A stretch of DNA of 64,000 nucleotides from Tetrastigma voinierianum (GCA_016808115.1 JAEQBH010002187.1:248001-312000); one strand, 5' to 3'. Counted from the first letter of the stretch, positions 23,501 to 35,849 are shown. Program-made: numbers and translations. The notes: generated by a model not told the origin, from the sequence alone.

Positions 23501-24898
23501 ATCAAATGAGCAAACCACTCGCTCAATAGAAGCCACTCATCATCAACCCCTGTAAACCAACCCCATAGCCAAATCAAATTCATGAAGTCACATGTAAGTG
23601 TCAAACATTTTTGCCCATCTCAATTATTGAATGATCAATGACCGCGTCAAGTAGCCAGATTGATCTCTCATCATAAGTCACCTCTCACAAGAATGCAAAA
23701 CTCTATGTAGATCTAGTCATCTCAAACTCTACTTGGTCATATCAATGAAGGGATGTACAAGGTTGGGGTATATGGATGGAAAATATGGATAACAATATAA
23801 AGGTATCGAGAAAACTCACAGTGGAGAGGTCATTGGGTCTAGAAGAAAAGTCGAGGTGAGAATACCGGTGTGCATAAGATGCTACTCTAATCAAAAGGTA
23901 GAATGCATCTTAGTCTCCAACTCCCAAGTTAAGTCTCTAATGGTAAGCCAATATGCTCAAATATCTCCATGATGGGTTAGGTCTATGTGATCATAACGCG
24001 CAAGTGAAGAAGTCTTAAGTCAAAACCACAACATAGCACAAGATAATGATCCTATAATGGAAATCAAAATCCAAATGTACGATAGGAACTCTAAAGTCAT
24101 AAATGAGCTCACTATAAAATGGCCACAAACATGACTGGAGAATTCACATCAATAATCTAGGATGAAAAAGGTGCTAAACAACACTATCATGAGATCAATA
24201 CTCTATCTATAGTCGTAACTCCTTGATTTGATTTTCAACACAAACCCCATATAGAAACAAATGATAAGGTGATCAAGGCGAATGTGTCAAACAAAAAAAA
24301 AAAAAAAAAAAAGATGAACATGTAAAAGTGCCTTTCACCTTTCCATATAAAAAAAATGGACATCAGGTTGAAAATCGAATCAAGTGTCAAATAAAAAATA
24401 TTGTACCAGGTCCATGATAGGTGCAATGTATGAAAGATGAGTGATCGATGAGCATATCCTAAGTTATCAAGCAGTAAGTGACAACAAACTAAGAATAAAT
24501 GGTAGCTCAAGAAGTCAAGACTGATGAAAGTCCAATGGTGAAGGTTATCTAAACTCAATAAGTGAAAGGGAGGAGACCTAACATAACAAGACAAAGGAGA
24601 ATCCAATTAACACTCAAATCTTGAACCAATCTCTAAACACCAGGGAGGAGACCAAAGGGAGAAACTAGACCTAACTGTGACTAAAGTGGCCCTAAAGGCT
24701 CTCAAATGCACCCACGTGTAGGATAAGGAATCCTAAAAAAAAAAATCTAAGTTCAATCTATATGATCAAAGTGGCTCTAGAAAATGGAGGATTGAGGTGA
24801 TGGGTCCTAGTGGTAATGGCTCTCAAACTAGGTGACGTGAGCTCACAACTCTCAAACACTTGAAGGCGATCTAAGGTGCACAGTAGGGTGTAACGCCT
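20571..24898. other. Unidentified sequence X, main piece
   Basis: About 4.3 kb with no gag-pol motif, LTR signature or host protein that I recognise. Base composition is balanced and frames are short except the minus 20,770-21,276 one. An A-run of about 20 lies at 24,293-24,312. The phrase 'ggtgatcaaggcgaatg' at 24,270 recurs as 'ggtgatcaaggtgaat' at 28,255, on the other side of block F. With 28,021-28,283 and 57,434 onward it appears to be the pre-insertion host of F and D. It may be the non-coding part of a very large retroelement; that is a guess. Confidence 0.4.
20770..21276 (-). CDS. Unrecognised 168-codon open frame
   Basis: The longest uninterrupted ATG-to-stop frame in the window, inside sequence X. 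The predicted product is rich in Leu, Ser, Phe, Ile and His, with hydrophobic stretches (such as residues 33-55) but no motif I know. There is no promoter-like or intron-like context. The composition fits antisense reading of A-rich DNA, so chance is the most likely explanation; listed because no overlapping real gene explains it away. Confidence 0.12.
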   Translation of the reverse strand: MVFFGILSYMITTDHGEGTFEIGLLAHSFQLYHGSNVPTLISIGLSIVFSYSLNNRLIHIIRSERPLFIVTVCLEDVLFDRFSKLLVSVTSLYLYFELFSEYQLIYYLTRLKHYLAMFFCLFNNRRNLHIQHVFSCLIETTSHDHIFLCHSMDVLSSLITRFLFVPTD

Positions 24899-27800
24899 TG
24901 AAAATACCATAACAGTTTGATAACATGTTTATTGTATAAAATAAATTAAATTGTATTTTTCCAGAGTTTAAATTGATAAAAAAAATGATAAAAACCCGAA
25001 AAAAATTAATTCAATAAATAAGGGTAAATTAGAAATTTACCAATTTTGGACCCAAAGGTCATAAATAAAGAAGTCAATATGTCAAAGTGGAATAATGGGT
25101 TAAGTTGAAGTGTAAATGAAAGAGAAATGAAGGACCAAATAGAAAAAATGGGAAAAAAACTTGAGTAAAAGTGAAGGCGAACAAGGCTATGCCATCCTTA
25201 TGAAGAAAAAGACCAAAAGTGGTCTTGTAAAGGAGGAGGTTTCTGATTTGCACAAGGGAGAAAGAGAGACAAGAATAGAGAGGAGAAGGAGAAGGCAACT
25301 CCTTGGTGTTTTCTTTCCATCTTGTAGAGATCAAGCTTGGTTCAAGAAGAAGAAAGAAGAGGCTTGTAAGAGATTAAGGTATGGAAACCTAACTAAAACC
25401 CCTATTTTCTTGTGTTTGGGTTTCTTAAAAACCCTAGCTTTGTGCAAAGTGTTCTTTGATGGTTTTAGTTCAGTTTAGGTTGTTTTACATTATTTTGATT
25501 GGTTTGGATTGGTTTTCAGGAATTTTTGTATAAAGAAAATGATGAAGTTTCAAAGGAGTTGCTGTCAAAAAAATTTCAAAACCCTATTTTTGTTTTGGCT
25601 ATAAGTTAAGTTATAATCATCCAAATTGAGTGATTCTAGTTGGTAAAGAACCATAAGAGCTAGAGCTACAAATGTATAGAAGGAACCAGGAGAAAATTGT
25701 AGTTCTAAGGCTCCTAAATATGGGCTTAAAGGTGAGTTTCGGGTAGTTGACGGGTATGCTCTATTTTGGGTATAGTTGTGGTGTTTTAGCCGTAAGTTGA
25801 GTTTCACTAATCTCAATTGAGTGATTCAAAATTCTGGGTAAACTATACTTCTTTGGGAATAATTTACTTGAAGGAAATGTATGCAATTTGTAACCTCAAA
25901 GTGCTCATAAATCCGTTAAAGTGGAGTTATGTGCAATAACAATCTGATTCTGTTTTGCAAATTAGAGTAGTCTGGATGTAAAATGCAATAACTTGAGTTT
26001 CGGTAATCCAAATTAGATGATTCCAATTGGAGAAGAAACCTTAGAACCATAGATTCAAATGAGTAGAAGGAACCATTACCAATTTATGGATTAAAATTCC
26101 AGTAGGTAATAGTAGGAAATCGAATGAGTTGGGCATACTGACCAATTTGGAATTAAATCTTTGTAACTTGAGGTTTGGGTTATCCTAGAGAAATGGGGTG
26201 TTCTAATTCCTACTGAAATGACTCATAGAGCTATCATTTTCTTAAAGGAAGCATGAAAAATATGGCTCATGTGTCCCCGAAAATTTTGCAAGTGAAGGTA
26301 TATTGGGTGGGCATCAGCCTGACAAAAATCTAAAATGCACAACAGGTTTTTTTTTTCTTGGGTTGTTCTTTGTGACATATTTGTGATGGATTAGGGGTTG
26401 AAATTTGTGAAAGCTTGTGAAGATAGGATTCAGAATAGGAATCGAAGAGCGACAACCTTTTTGGGTTTGTTCTTCACACTTCTTTCTTTTTTTCTGTTTT
26501 GTGTTTTATTTGAAAAACTAAATCTAAAAGGTTTTATATGAATATGCATGTGTGCTCCATTTGAGCCATAAATGAATTGGTTTGTTCTCCTTCTCTATTT
26601 TCTAAAATCTTGAAGGATTATGAAATAAGTGGATTTATTAAAATGAATTGCGATAAATTGCATATTGAATTGTTTTAAATTGATTTGACACAACTGATTG
26701 TGAAATAAATTGCACATGAAAAATTGCATGAGTATTGGAAACCAAGTATTTGGATATAAATGTATATACATTATCGTAAATTGCTATAAATGATTTTAGC
26801 GCCCTTAATAGAATGTTAACCGTTAAATTCGAGTTAAGGATAGGTTGTATACGATAAGGGGTGAATGGCCCGATCTTGTGAGCAGTAATGATGTGTCACT
26901 CACGTCCGTAGCCAATGGGACGGTATCGGTAGTGTTCATAAGAAATGATTTTTATTAACCGGTCCCGGTAGCCAGCAGGCAAATGCTTGTGTTATAAAAC
27001 CTTTTATCTTAGGCTGCGGGCCAATGAGCCGTCATAGGTGATTCGTTATCTGTGCACAGCATAGGTTAGAGAAATTAAACAGGAGCAAAATGAAAAGAAA
27101 ATTGTGAAATGCATGATTTGTGTTAGAATGATTTATTGCACATGAAAATATATGATTGAAATGACCAATGAATTGTAATTTGAATGGATACGAAATGAAA
27201 ATATACATATATGTATTGTACTACATTGGACATTGAAAAATTATACAAAGGCATTGATTTAGAAAAATGCATGATTTTCTTAAACTGAAATGAAGAGAGA
27301 ACTGTACAGAACCACTAGGCATGAAAATGCCTTTATTTGTTTTATCATCAGTGATCACCGTGAACATGTCTGAAAGGAAAAGACACATAGCGATTCAGAG
27401 TCAGCGTCGAGGCCTCACGGAGGGTTGAAGTCAAGCTCGATCATGCATTCATAAAATATATTTGACACCTTTTGTACAAACTCTGATTTTGTTTTGTAAA
27501 TATTTTGGTATTGAAAACGGCTTATAATGCCATAATGTATAAAGGTGGTAAATTGACCAAATGGGCATGTAATTCCATATTTAATAGAAAATGTTTATTG
27601 AAAACAAAATGATGGAACCCCTTTAAGTTGAATTAGTATATACAAATATATTTTCATAAAGATAAATATCCTTTACAAAATGATCATTGGAAATGTGTTT
27701 TACTGAAAAAAGAAAAAGGAATTGGATTCGAAAAGAGGACCGCGTCTCGGATCGAGTTCGGCCTCTGGGTTAGGTCGGTGCCAGTATGGCGAATCACATA

Positions 27801-28020
27801 GGGAATGGGTGCATTCGAAAAACCTAACAATCTAAGCATTAAGAAGCCTGATGGCCACCTTAGTGATACAAATCTAGCTACGTAGCTATACAAGTCTTTA
27901 AGATGGACACTACTCGGCCTTGAAATATGTGAATCACCTCCCAGAATGCTCCCGATCATAGATGGCCCATTCATTTAGACCTTACTCCCCAATCACTAAC
28001 TCGATTCGACAAGCGTGACA
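24899..28020 (+). repeat. Solo-LTR-like block F
   Basis: Starts TGTAACGCCTTG and then follows the B-type LTR plan: 'aagggtaaattagaaatttaccaatt', 'ggacccaaaggtcataaa', 'aggaccaaat', a purine-rich run (25,255-25,375) and a donor-like AAGGTATGG (GT at 25,379). Around 26,900-27,060 it has three related blocks with 'gccaatg' or 'gccagcagg', like the repeated 'cttcgggcc' blocks of B. A plausible end is ..GCGTGACA at 28,020, but no matching 5-bp duplication is seen. No internal region adjoins it. Frames inside are not convincing. Confidence 0.6.
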
Positions 28021-28283
28021 ACTGAGTCTCTATTAAACATGAGATCGAAAATAAAGTCGACCAAGACTATGAGTAAGATAAAGGATAATCTGTCCCAAAT
28101 AGACATGTGATAAGAAATCAAAAAAGGGCGAGGTAGTCATGCAACAAACAGTCATGCAAAGTACAAATATATCAACGAATCTACACGGTCCCCAGCGAGT
28201 CTGAGATAAAGCAGAGATGGTATTCCTTGATTATATGAAGCTAAAGAAATGATAGGGTGATCAAGGTGAATATAGAATGCGAT
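28021..28283. other. Sequence X, second piece
   Basis: Lies between the presumed end of F and the left end of D. Contains 'ggtgatcaaggtgaat', shared with 24,270. Ends in gcgat, the left target duplication of element D. No gene seen. Confidence 0.4.
28279..28283. other. Element D target duplication, left (gcgat)
   Basis: gcgat before the D LTR; the right flank at 57,434-57,438 is gtgat. The single difference is C to T in a CG context, typical of methyl-cytosine decay. Confidence 0.7.
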
Positions 28284-29523
28284 TGTGACATCCCAAATTT
28301 CAGGGGTCCGTTGATCACCCATCAACCTGCGGAAAGTCTGTGGATATTGTGTAACTCGATACCACACTGTTGTGTCTTATTTATCGGGATCCATAATTTA
28401 ACAAAAATCTGACAGAGTTTCTTTTGTACGGGTAGCTTTATCCAAAATCCAACCTATACAACAATACAATCACATGATCCATCTAGGACCCAATACAACA
28501 CAATGACCGCACCGGGTCCATTTATGAGTAAAAAAGGACCTCACCGAGCCCATTTATCCACATTCATATAAAAACATGCAAGACTATATTAAAAAAAGTC
28601 CATATGGGTTCAATTACAACTCTTTACATATTGGTACATACCAAAAATAATTTGTTCCAAAATATTTTATAAAAATAATTATAAAAGTAATTATAAAAGC
28701 CAGAGGTCGGCTTTCTTCACCCTTGCGGCCCCAGATGAGAACTGTCCACCGACGCAAGTCTTTAACCTAAAATGTTCTTCCCGTATAGGGTGAGCCATGC
28801 CCAGTAGAGTAATTCCTATAGATGCTGCTCAACACCTAAGTGCACATGCAATGTCCACCTTCCACATTCACATCCTGATTTCGAGCAGAATAACAATCCA
28901 CATGTTGGAATTCTACATGTCATGCCATGAAATGAAATGAGACCCACTCATGCACCATACTGGGTCTTTGCTCGACTCATCATGCAGGTCTTTTGACTCA
29001 CATCACACTATCACGTGCCCATGTGCTTGATAAAGCGGAGTCATTGATGGATTACATCTAATGATCCTTTGTGAAACCAAAATCATTTGTTTACAAACCA
29101 AAAAATTTTTGGATGTTAAACTTCAAATGATCATTTTATTTACAAAACCATGTGTCTTTTGTGGGCAACGAATTTTCGAGAGGGTCTCGACGAGACTTTG
29201 CCACGTCTTCGACATTTTTGGACTTTCCTTAGTTGGAGTGTCTTAACACATTCGGGTCTTTCACAGAAAGTATCCTAGTCCTTCTTGCTATTGCAGAGCC
29301 TTAGGTTTTACCATTTTATTCAAGCGGTGTGACTTTGTTAGACTTCGTCTAATGGCACTGAGCTCACTCATCAATCACCCATTGTGGTGTTGATATCAAC
29401 TATGCACTCACACCCATATAATGCGATGTTCCCGTGCATATGCAATGTAATGTACCATTGCATGTCAATGTCATGCCACATATGTAATGAATGTCATATG
29501 GACAATTTATCTCATACATTTAA
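28284..29523 (-). repeat. Element D 3' LTR, distal part
   Basis: Begins 'tgtgacatccc' (plus view) and matches 54,605-55,806 closely, including 'caactcgataccacac'-type text, 'atcatttgtttacaaacca' and 'catatgcaatgta.tgtacc'. It stops at 'catacatttaa', where element C entered; tttaa is duplicated on the far side. Confidence 0.9.
29519..29523. other. Element C target duplication, left (tttaa)
   Basis: tttaa here is repeated exactly at 38,487-38,491. The other D LTR (55,803-55,812) shows the unoccupied site with one tttaa. Confidence 0.92.
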
Positions 29524-29648
29524 TGTAACACCCAGGAATTTGTATAGGTATAAGTTAGGGAAAATAATAATGACAGGAATTCATATAGGTATAAGTTACA
29601 GAAAATAATAATGATAATTCAATTAGACGTTATGAAAATAATAATGGT

Positions 29649-29769
29649 AATTCAAGAAAATAATAATGGTAATTCAATTAGTAATTAATTAATTACTATA
29701 ATGAAAGGACGTTATGAAAATAATAATGGTAATTCAATTAGTAATTAATTAATTACTATAATGAAAGGG
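29649..29769. repeat. 60-bp tandem duplication in C 5' LTR
   Basis: Two copies of a 60-bp AT-rich unit ('gttatgaaaataataatggt ... attaattactataatgaaag'), preceded by degenerate copies from 29,560. The 3' LTR has the same pair at 35,950-36,069. Confidence 0.88.
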
Positions 29770-30722
29770 GGGTAAAAAGGTAATTTCCCTAATAGATACC
29801 CTAGTATAAATTGGAATAAGAGAAGAAAATCCTTTCTATTCATCTTTGAATTTCTCTCTAGCAATTTAGAATTCGGAGGGACGTACGGGTTTCGGATCTA
29901 GGGTTTGAAGAACAAAATTTTCTAGGTAAGATCTTCCTCATTTTATTTGTCTAGATTTCTTTGATGTAGGTTCTTTAATTTCTTTCAGTTTAGATAAACC
30001 ACGAAGAAATTCGATTTAGATTACACTTTAAGTTCTTTAGAAATAAAATAAAATAAGGATCGGTAATTGTCATATTGAATTACTTTGAGTATGAGAATGA
30101 AAGAAAAAGTATTTAAGGATAATTTTGAAAGAAAATAATAATAAACAAATAAGATAAATTTGAAAGGAATTTGAATTTTGTATAAATATATGTATTTGAT
30201 AAGTATTAAATATATATGTATTTTGGCCAGATAAATATTTTATTAAGGATTTAAATTTATTAGATAAGGAATATGATTAGAATAATTATTTACTTGATTA
30301 TAGGAAATAAGATCAGTTAATAATACTTGTTGTCGGGTATATGATAATTTGTTAGGTAAAGGGCTAGATGTGTATTATGTAATAATATAATTTGTAAAAT
30401 ATTATTAATATTATTTCTTTCTAGTAAAAGATTTAGTTCGGATTAAGAGCATAAAAATACATAAATTATTAAAATAAGATCCAAAAGGAATATGAGTTTT
30501 ATAAAATTTGTAAAACTACCTAATTCAAATAGTTATCATTTGAGCAGTTGTGATATATTTGAATTGAACAAAAAATATCATTGTTAAGAATATCAAATTA
30601 GGAAAGTTTTAAGAATAAATAAGTAATAATGGTTCTTCCTTATTATTTTAGGAGAAATATTTCATTGAGGTGAAATTCTTCGAATTAGGCTCAGCAAGAA
30701 GGCTTTGAGTCTTTCTTTTGAG

Positions 30723-30955
30723 GTAAGGGATTCTATCTGACTTTTCGAAAAATTATCATTTTATATATATGCGTGTAAGGATTCTAATCTGACTTTTCGA
30801 AAAAATTATTATTTTATATGTATGTACGTGTAAGGGATTCTAATCTGACTTTTGAAGAATTATCATTTTTATATATATGTACGTGTAAGGATTCTAATCT
30901 GACTTTTCGAAAATTATTATTTTTATATATATGTACGTGTAAGGGATATTAATCA
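30723..30955. repeat. ~54-bp tandem repeats in C 5' LTR
   Basis: Units begin gtaagg(g)attctaat at 30,723, 30,775, 30,830, 30,885 and 30,939 (last one divergent), each with 'ctgacttttcgaaaa' and a 'tatatatgtacgt' tail. TTCGAA forms a small palindrome in most units. Confidence 0.9.
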
Positions 30956-31209
30956 CGATTTTAAAAAGAAAATTGTTTGTTTTACTTCATTTGAGGATGA
31001 GAGTGTTTTAATTGAATTATATATAATCTTGGTTTTATGAAAAGTTTTACTTTTATTTATTTGATTATCCATGGATCAAAAAAGTAGTTTGTGTGATTGT
31101 ACTTTTGAGATTTGTTTTGTTTACGAAAGAAATGTGGAGATATGATGTTTTGTAATTTGAACTTTTGAATGAAATATTTGACTCTGGTTAGTTCGTACAT
31201 CCTTGGGAA

Positions 31210-31295
31210 TAATAGTTAGTATTGTTGGCCATGTCGCGGGATATAATAGTTGACCCAACTATTCGGCCCTTGTCGACGGGATATAATAGTTGACC
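31210..31295. repeat. ~37-bp repeats in C 5' LTR
   Basis: Two to three copies of 'cggcccttgtcgacggg atataatagttgac'. The 3' LTR has three at 37,469-37,572 with period about 36. Confidence 0.8.
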
Positions 31296-32204
31296 TTTAC
31301 ATTTCTTGGTGGGGAATGTAATTTATTTGAACCCCTGACCTCTAGGGTTTGGTTAGAAGTTACCTAGTCTTGTAGTGTTTGGTTCGTCGCCGGGAACATT
31401 TCGCATTAACCTTGCGTTGAAAGTCCCATGCTTTGGGCACCATTTGATATTTGATGACCCCGAGGAGAAAATATATTTGAAATGTATTTGATTTTGGATT
31501 TGATATGAAAGTGTTTGAATCGAAATTTGATATAAATTGTTTGGATCACATTGAAATGAAGCCCAGATTTGAAATGGATGTAGTAGGTATATTTTGTTAA
31601 TGTTCCAACTTATTTTGAATCAAAAGTTTTGATGAAAAACATCTCCTATTGTTATATGATTGAAAACTTTTGATCCATGAAGCGTATTTAGTATTTCTTA
31701 TTGAGCTTTTAGCTCCTCCCATTCGTTGACATATTTTCAGGTACTTTTAGTTTTGGCGAGGAGTGATGGCTAGGTTGAGGATTCGTCATCATTAGGATTT
31801 GATTAGAACTTTATGTGGATCATGTTGAACTCATAAGTTCATGTTTATGTGAAATGTTGGGTTTTAGAGATTAATTAGAAAGTCACTTGTGAACATTCCT
31901 TTTATATTAGTACAAAGTTGGATTTGAGAGATCTCAAATATTGTTTTATTTTGAACAACTCTATATGACATGCATAATTGAGATTTGAATATTTAGAAGA
32001 AATTTTTATCGGCATTAAATTTTGAATTTGGAGAATTTATGAATTTAGAAGGTTGCGCATTTACTCTGAATATGTGATTAGTAATTGGACAAAAATCCAG
32101 TTACAAGAAAGGTTAGTGTCGTTTCACACTTCAAATCTTAAGGTTGAAGGCTTGAGGGTGTGAATTGTGATCATGCCCAAGGTGGGTTTCGGGCGTGACC
32201 AATT

Positions 32205-32222
32205 AATTATCGAGCTATAGGT
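32205..32222 (+). other. Element C primer-site remnant
   Basis: ATTATCGAGCTATAGGTT sits just inside the 5' LTR and looks like a tRNA-Met primer site that has lost several G residues. Confidence 0.5.
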
Positions 32223-32382
32223 TATGATCTTGATGGGAACTCGTTTAGTTTGCAACTGGGAATAGATGAGTGATGCATTGGCAAGTTTCTTCATCTAGTC
32301 TTATTCCTTTAATTCCCTACAATTCTAACTTGCTTGCGGCTTCTTAGACTAAATTAGTTATACCTTTGCTTTATAGAGACAC

Positions 32383-33224
32383 CATGCGAGGAGACTTGCA
32401 TCTTCCCAAAATAGTCGGGCTAATGATGATATACTCCTCCGCTTTGAGCTTTGCCTATGAGCTGAAGGGGCTTTATAGATGTTGGGACTTTGGCTGGATT
32501 GGTTGAGAGGCGGTAGAGGCTGCTGGAAGTAATGGTCAAGACGATCCTCATCTAGTAGGGGTAGCTCCTTTGGCTTGACTTTAAGTTAAGTGCACATTTT
32601 GATATCAGATCAATGAGGCGGGAGGCTTTGATTATGATGATAGAAAAATTCTTGTGTCATTGATTGTTCTGAGGCAAAAAAAAAAAAAAAAACCTCTTAT
32701 GCAACATTTATGTTAGACAAAGAGGCGGATCATTGGTGGCTCATGACTAAGAGGCTTTTAGAGGATTAGGGGCCTATTGTTTGGAGACAGTTTAAGGAGG
32801 CCTTTTTATAAGTACTTTCCTGATAGTGTTCGACGACAAAAGGTAGGAGAGTTTGTCCATTTGGAGCAAGAGATTTGACCGGTGGCCCGATATGAGGCTA
32901 AGTTTACTGAACTATCACGTTTTGCCCCACAGTTGATTGCTCACAGAGGAGGAAGCATTTAAAGTTTCAGGATGGACTAAAGCCTTATTTGAAGAATAAG
33001 ATATCAATTCTGAAGTTGGTGTTTATTTAGAGGTGGTAGACAGAGCCCTTATTGCAAAGAAGGATAATGAAGAGCTTCACCAGTATAGGGAACAAAAAAG
33101 GAAGAGGAATAGGAGTGATGATGCTCATGGTAACCAAGTACAGAAAAAGTCGGCTCCAAGTGGAATCGAGCGGATTTATTATCTTAACGGGAACTTGTTT
33201 AAGTTTGTGTATGGGGATAGTTGA
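32383..33224 (+). pseudogene. Element C gag remnant
   Basis: An ATG at 32,383 lies at the right place for gag, but early text is unreadable and an 18-base A-run interrupts it near 32,678. From 32,700 one frame reads FMLDKEADHWW, MTKRLLED, then GPIVWRQFKEAF. After frameshifts come LKFQDGLKPYLKNKISILKL (32,960-33,018) and VVDRALIAKKDNEELHQYRE with a KRKRNRSD tail (33,033-33,130). These are the capsid core and basic linker of a chromovirus gag. A zinc knuckle was not found; the sequence after 33,170 reads into a stop at 33,222. Confidence 0.85.
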
Positions 33225-34690
33225 GTGACACATGTTAGTTGATAGTTCATATCAGTTTGAGTATTCTTAGCATTACGCTGGTATGTTAGATAAATGATTT
33301 CTTGATGACTAGTTAAAGTTCACTACACTCTTTTCCTTTGTATTGCTTGTTGGTTTAGTGAATATACTTTTATCAAGATGAAGTATGATTTGAATTTGTC
33401 TTCTATAAAGACATGTCATTATGGACAATGGTGGTTTGAAGTTACCAAGTATGGCGATTAGTGAAGGATATTGAGGTGACAATACTCCTTAAACATTAAG
33501 GTTTTGTTTGATTTTGAGGGGATGAATTAAGGAGCTTACTACCTTTATTTGATTGTTTTGGGAAAATTTTGTCTTTCCATATTCTTAGTTATCTTGAGTT
33601 TAGTTGAGAAGGGAAACATGTGGATAAATTGTACTCATAAGCTAAGCCTTGCAAGGTAGTTATTTGCTTAGAAATGTTGTTAAGTCTTTTAAGTTAATGT
33701 GAGTAGGTGATGGAAAACAATTTGAAATTTGAAAGGATCGATATTGTTATTAAAGTTTGAAGTTTCTTGAAGTTATTGATATTACAAAGGAAATTATTAG
33801 AGATCTACAGATTATCTTATATTTTCGGTGACATAGAAAGAAGTTAAGTTTGATTGGTCTTATAACTATGATGATAGCTTCTATAGAGTTGAAGAGCAAA
33901 TTGATAACTTAACTCTTTTGATTATTTCATTAGGTTCGCAAAAAGATTTGTTTGCATAATGATGCCTTTCATTAGGATTTATGTTGTGTCCATATGCAAC
34001 ATGGAAAAATTGATATATATAGACATTTGAAATTTTAAGATAGAAAACTACCTTATTATGATTTGAAGTTAGGCAAGAGAAATGATTTTGCACTTAAGAT
34101 ATGAAGACATTTTTTTTTTATTATGATCTACTCATAGTTTATGAGAGTTTGAAGTCTTTGTCTTCTTAAAATGATTTTTAAGCAAGAAATAGAAGATATT
34201 GATACAATTACTTAAGGATTATGATGACTTTGTCGGTACTAATAAAACAATGAGAATCTTGTGATTTATGCCTTAAATAGAAAAAAAATTGATTCCTTGG
34301 AAATCATTTAAAGTTTAACCATAAGCTTGATTATTGTATGATTTGGGATGTTACAGAGTGCATGTTATACCTTTAGTTTTGAGTTCCTTATGTTAAGCAT
34401 TTTTAGTGCAACTAAGTTTGTTTGGAGAATTAAGATTTTATAAGAGATTATTTGAAACTAGTTGAACTTTTGGAACCATTGTTTGTGTTTAATAAGATAA
34501 TAAGATCTTGAAATACAGGATTAGACTTAATGTCTTAAATAATGGAGACATAAAGAGACAACTTTTTGAAGGAGGTTTATTACATTAAGTTTCACGATCT
34601 ACCCTAAAATGATGCAAAAGTTTAAATATTTAAGACAAATTTTGATGGTCATATATGAAGTAGATTATTACATTATTTGTGACTTTGGGT
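33225..34690 (+). pseudogene. Element C protease-RT-RNase H region, almost erased
   Basis: Position between gag and integrase demands protease, RT and RNase H, but the stretch is only ~1.46 kb, about half the usual length. I could not read an RT palm motif in any frame. Stops are dense and the composition is strongly A/T, with the pattern of widespread C-to-T and G-to-A change. Small minus-strand frames (such as 33,881-34,093) are shadows. Confidence 0.5.
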
Positions 34691-34694
34691 TTAG

Positions 34695-35827
34695 TGTGAT
34701 CATTATGGAGGTTTATCAAAGACCTAATAGTACTTCTGCGACTACTTTATATTTCTAAATGAGTGTGAAAACTTATTACCATGGATTTTGTGATAGGGTT
34801 ACTAAGAACCTTAGTTGATGACAATGTTTCATTATGATGGTTTGTGTATGGATAAAGTCCTAATGTTTTTCTATTAGACTAGCTTCTCGATACTAAGGAG
34901 ATTTTAATAATGTATGAAATATTTGATTCTAAAGTATGTAATAAGAATTCTTATTTTACTTTTAGATTTTGACTTCGTTAAAAAAAAAAAAAAAAATTGA
35001 AGTACTAAGTTAGTTTTGATAGTAGCTTTCATACTTAGACTAATGATTAATTGAGGAAAATGTCCCTTGAGGTTAAAATATTTGTTGAGATATATTGTTT
35101 TAGACTTGAGAAAGTAATCGAATGAGTTCTTACCTTTAGTTAAATTTTCTTATAGAATAGTTTTAAGCTATGATAGAGATTATATATTCGAAGGTTTATG
35201 GTAGAAGTTTATGATCTCTCTAGGTGTTATGATCATATTGGAGAAAAGAATTAACATATGAATTTGTGTAATTGACTACTAAAAGGATAATCGGATGGAA
35301 GAAATTTGGAAAAAAATCAAGGTACACACCAAGTGTTATGTTGATAATCCCAAGCTGATATTTGGTATTTGAATTTGGTGATTATGTTATTTTAAAGTTG
35401 CTTATTGAGTTAAATTGAGATATTTGGAAGTTGAAAATCTGTTGAGAAAAGGAAAACTCAGTCCTCGATTTGTGGGCTTGTTTGAAATATTAGAGAGAGT
35501 AGGTACCTTGGCGTATAAAGTAGCCTTGTCCCCAGACCTGTCTAAGATTCATAATGTGTTTTATGTTTCAACCTTGAGGAAATATGTTTTCGATGCTTCT
35601 CATGTTATGGAGTTGGAGCCTATTTAGATTTTTGAGGACTTGACTGTGAAGGGTGCAGTTCAAATTGTGGATGTGATGAATAAGGTTCTCGACATGCTAT
35701 TGTCAAGAGTTGGTAAAGTCACATGGAGGAATCATAGTATGCGAAAGTACTTGGGATTAGAAGAAGAGATGAGAGAAAAGCATCATCGATTGTTCAAGAC
35801 TCTGGTAGAGTCGAGTTTAGGAGATTA
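34695..35827 (+). pseudogene. Element C integrase and chromodomain remnant
   Basis: Around 34,710-34,800 the text resembles the region before the integrase core (VYQRPNSTSATTLYF, then TMDFVIGLLRTL). A second integrase patch is at 35,120-35,240 (EFLPLVKFSYRIV). The best preserved part is 35,415-35,827: RKGKLSPRFVGLFEILERVG, TLAYKVALSPDLSKIHNVFY and VSTLRKYVFDASHVMELEPI, a stop, then AVQIVDVMNKVLDMLLSRVG and EEEMREKHHRLF, the chromodomain tail. Such domains direct chromovirus integration toward heterochromatin in known members. Confidence 0.85.
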
Positions 35828-35833
35828 AACTTT

Positions 35834-35849
35834 TATAAAGGAGGGAGAA
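35834..35849 (+). other. Element C polypurine tract
   Basis: ATAAAGGAGGGAGAA directly precedes the TGTAACACCC start of the 3' LTR. Confidence 0.9.

Larger units (their letters stand above)
29524..32200 (+). repeat. Element C 5' LTR
   Basis: Pairs with 35,850-38,486. Carries three internal tandem arrays (60-bp, ~54-bp and ~37-bp units) also present in the 3' copy, so all predate insertion. A donor-like TAGGTAAGA (GT at 29,936) follows an 'aattcggagg' leader. Ends near 'gggtttcgggcgtgacc'. Confidence 0.9.

Noticed and set aside
24235..24606. 123-codon minus frame with Phe run
   Set aside because: The Phe run comes from an A-run; no motif, compositional artefact.
25074..25478. Overlapping frames on both strands in block F
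   Set aside because: They cover the purine-rich LTR leader, with counterparts in B and E; no protein family.
29560..31300. Regular repeats considered as a CRISPR array
   Set aside because: Units are directly tandem without unique spacers, lie in paired LTRs, and the genome is a plant.
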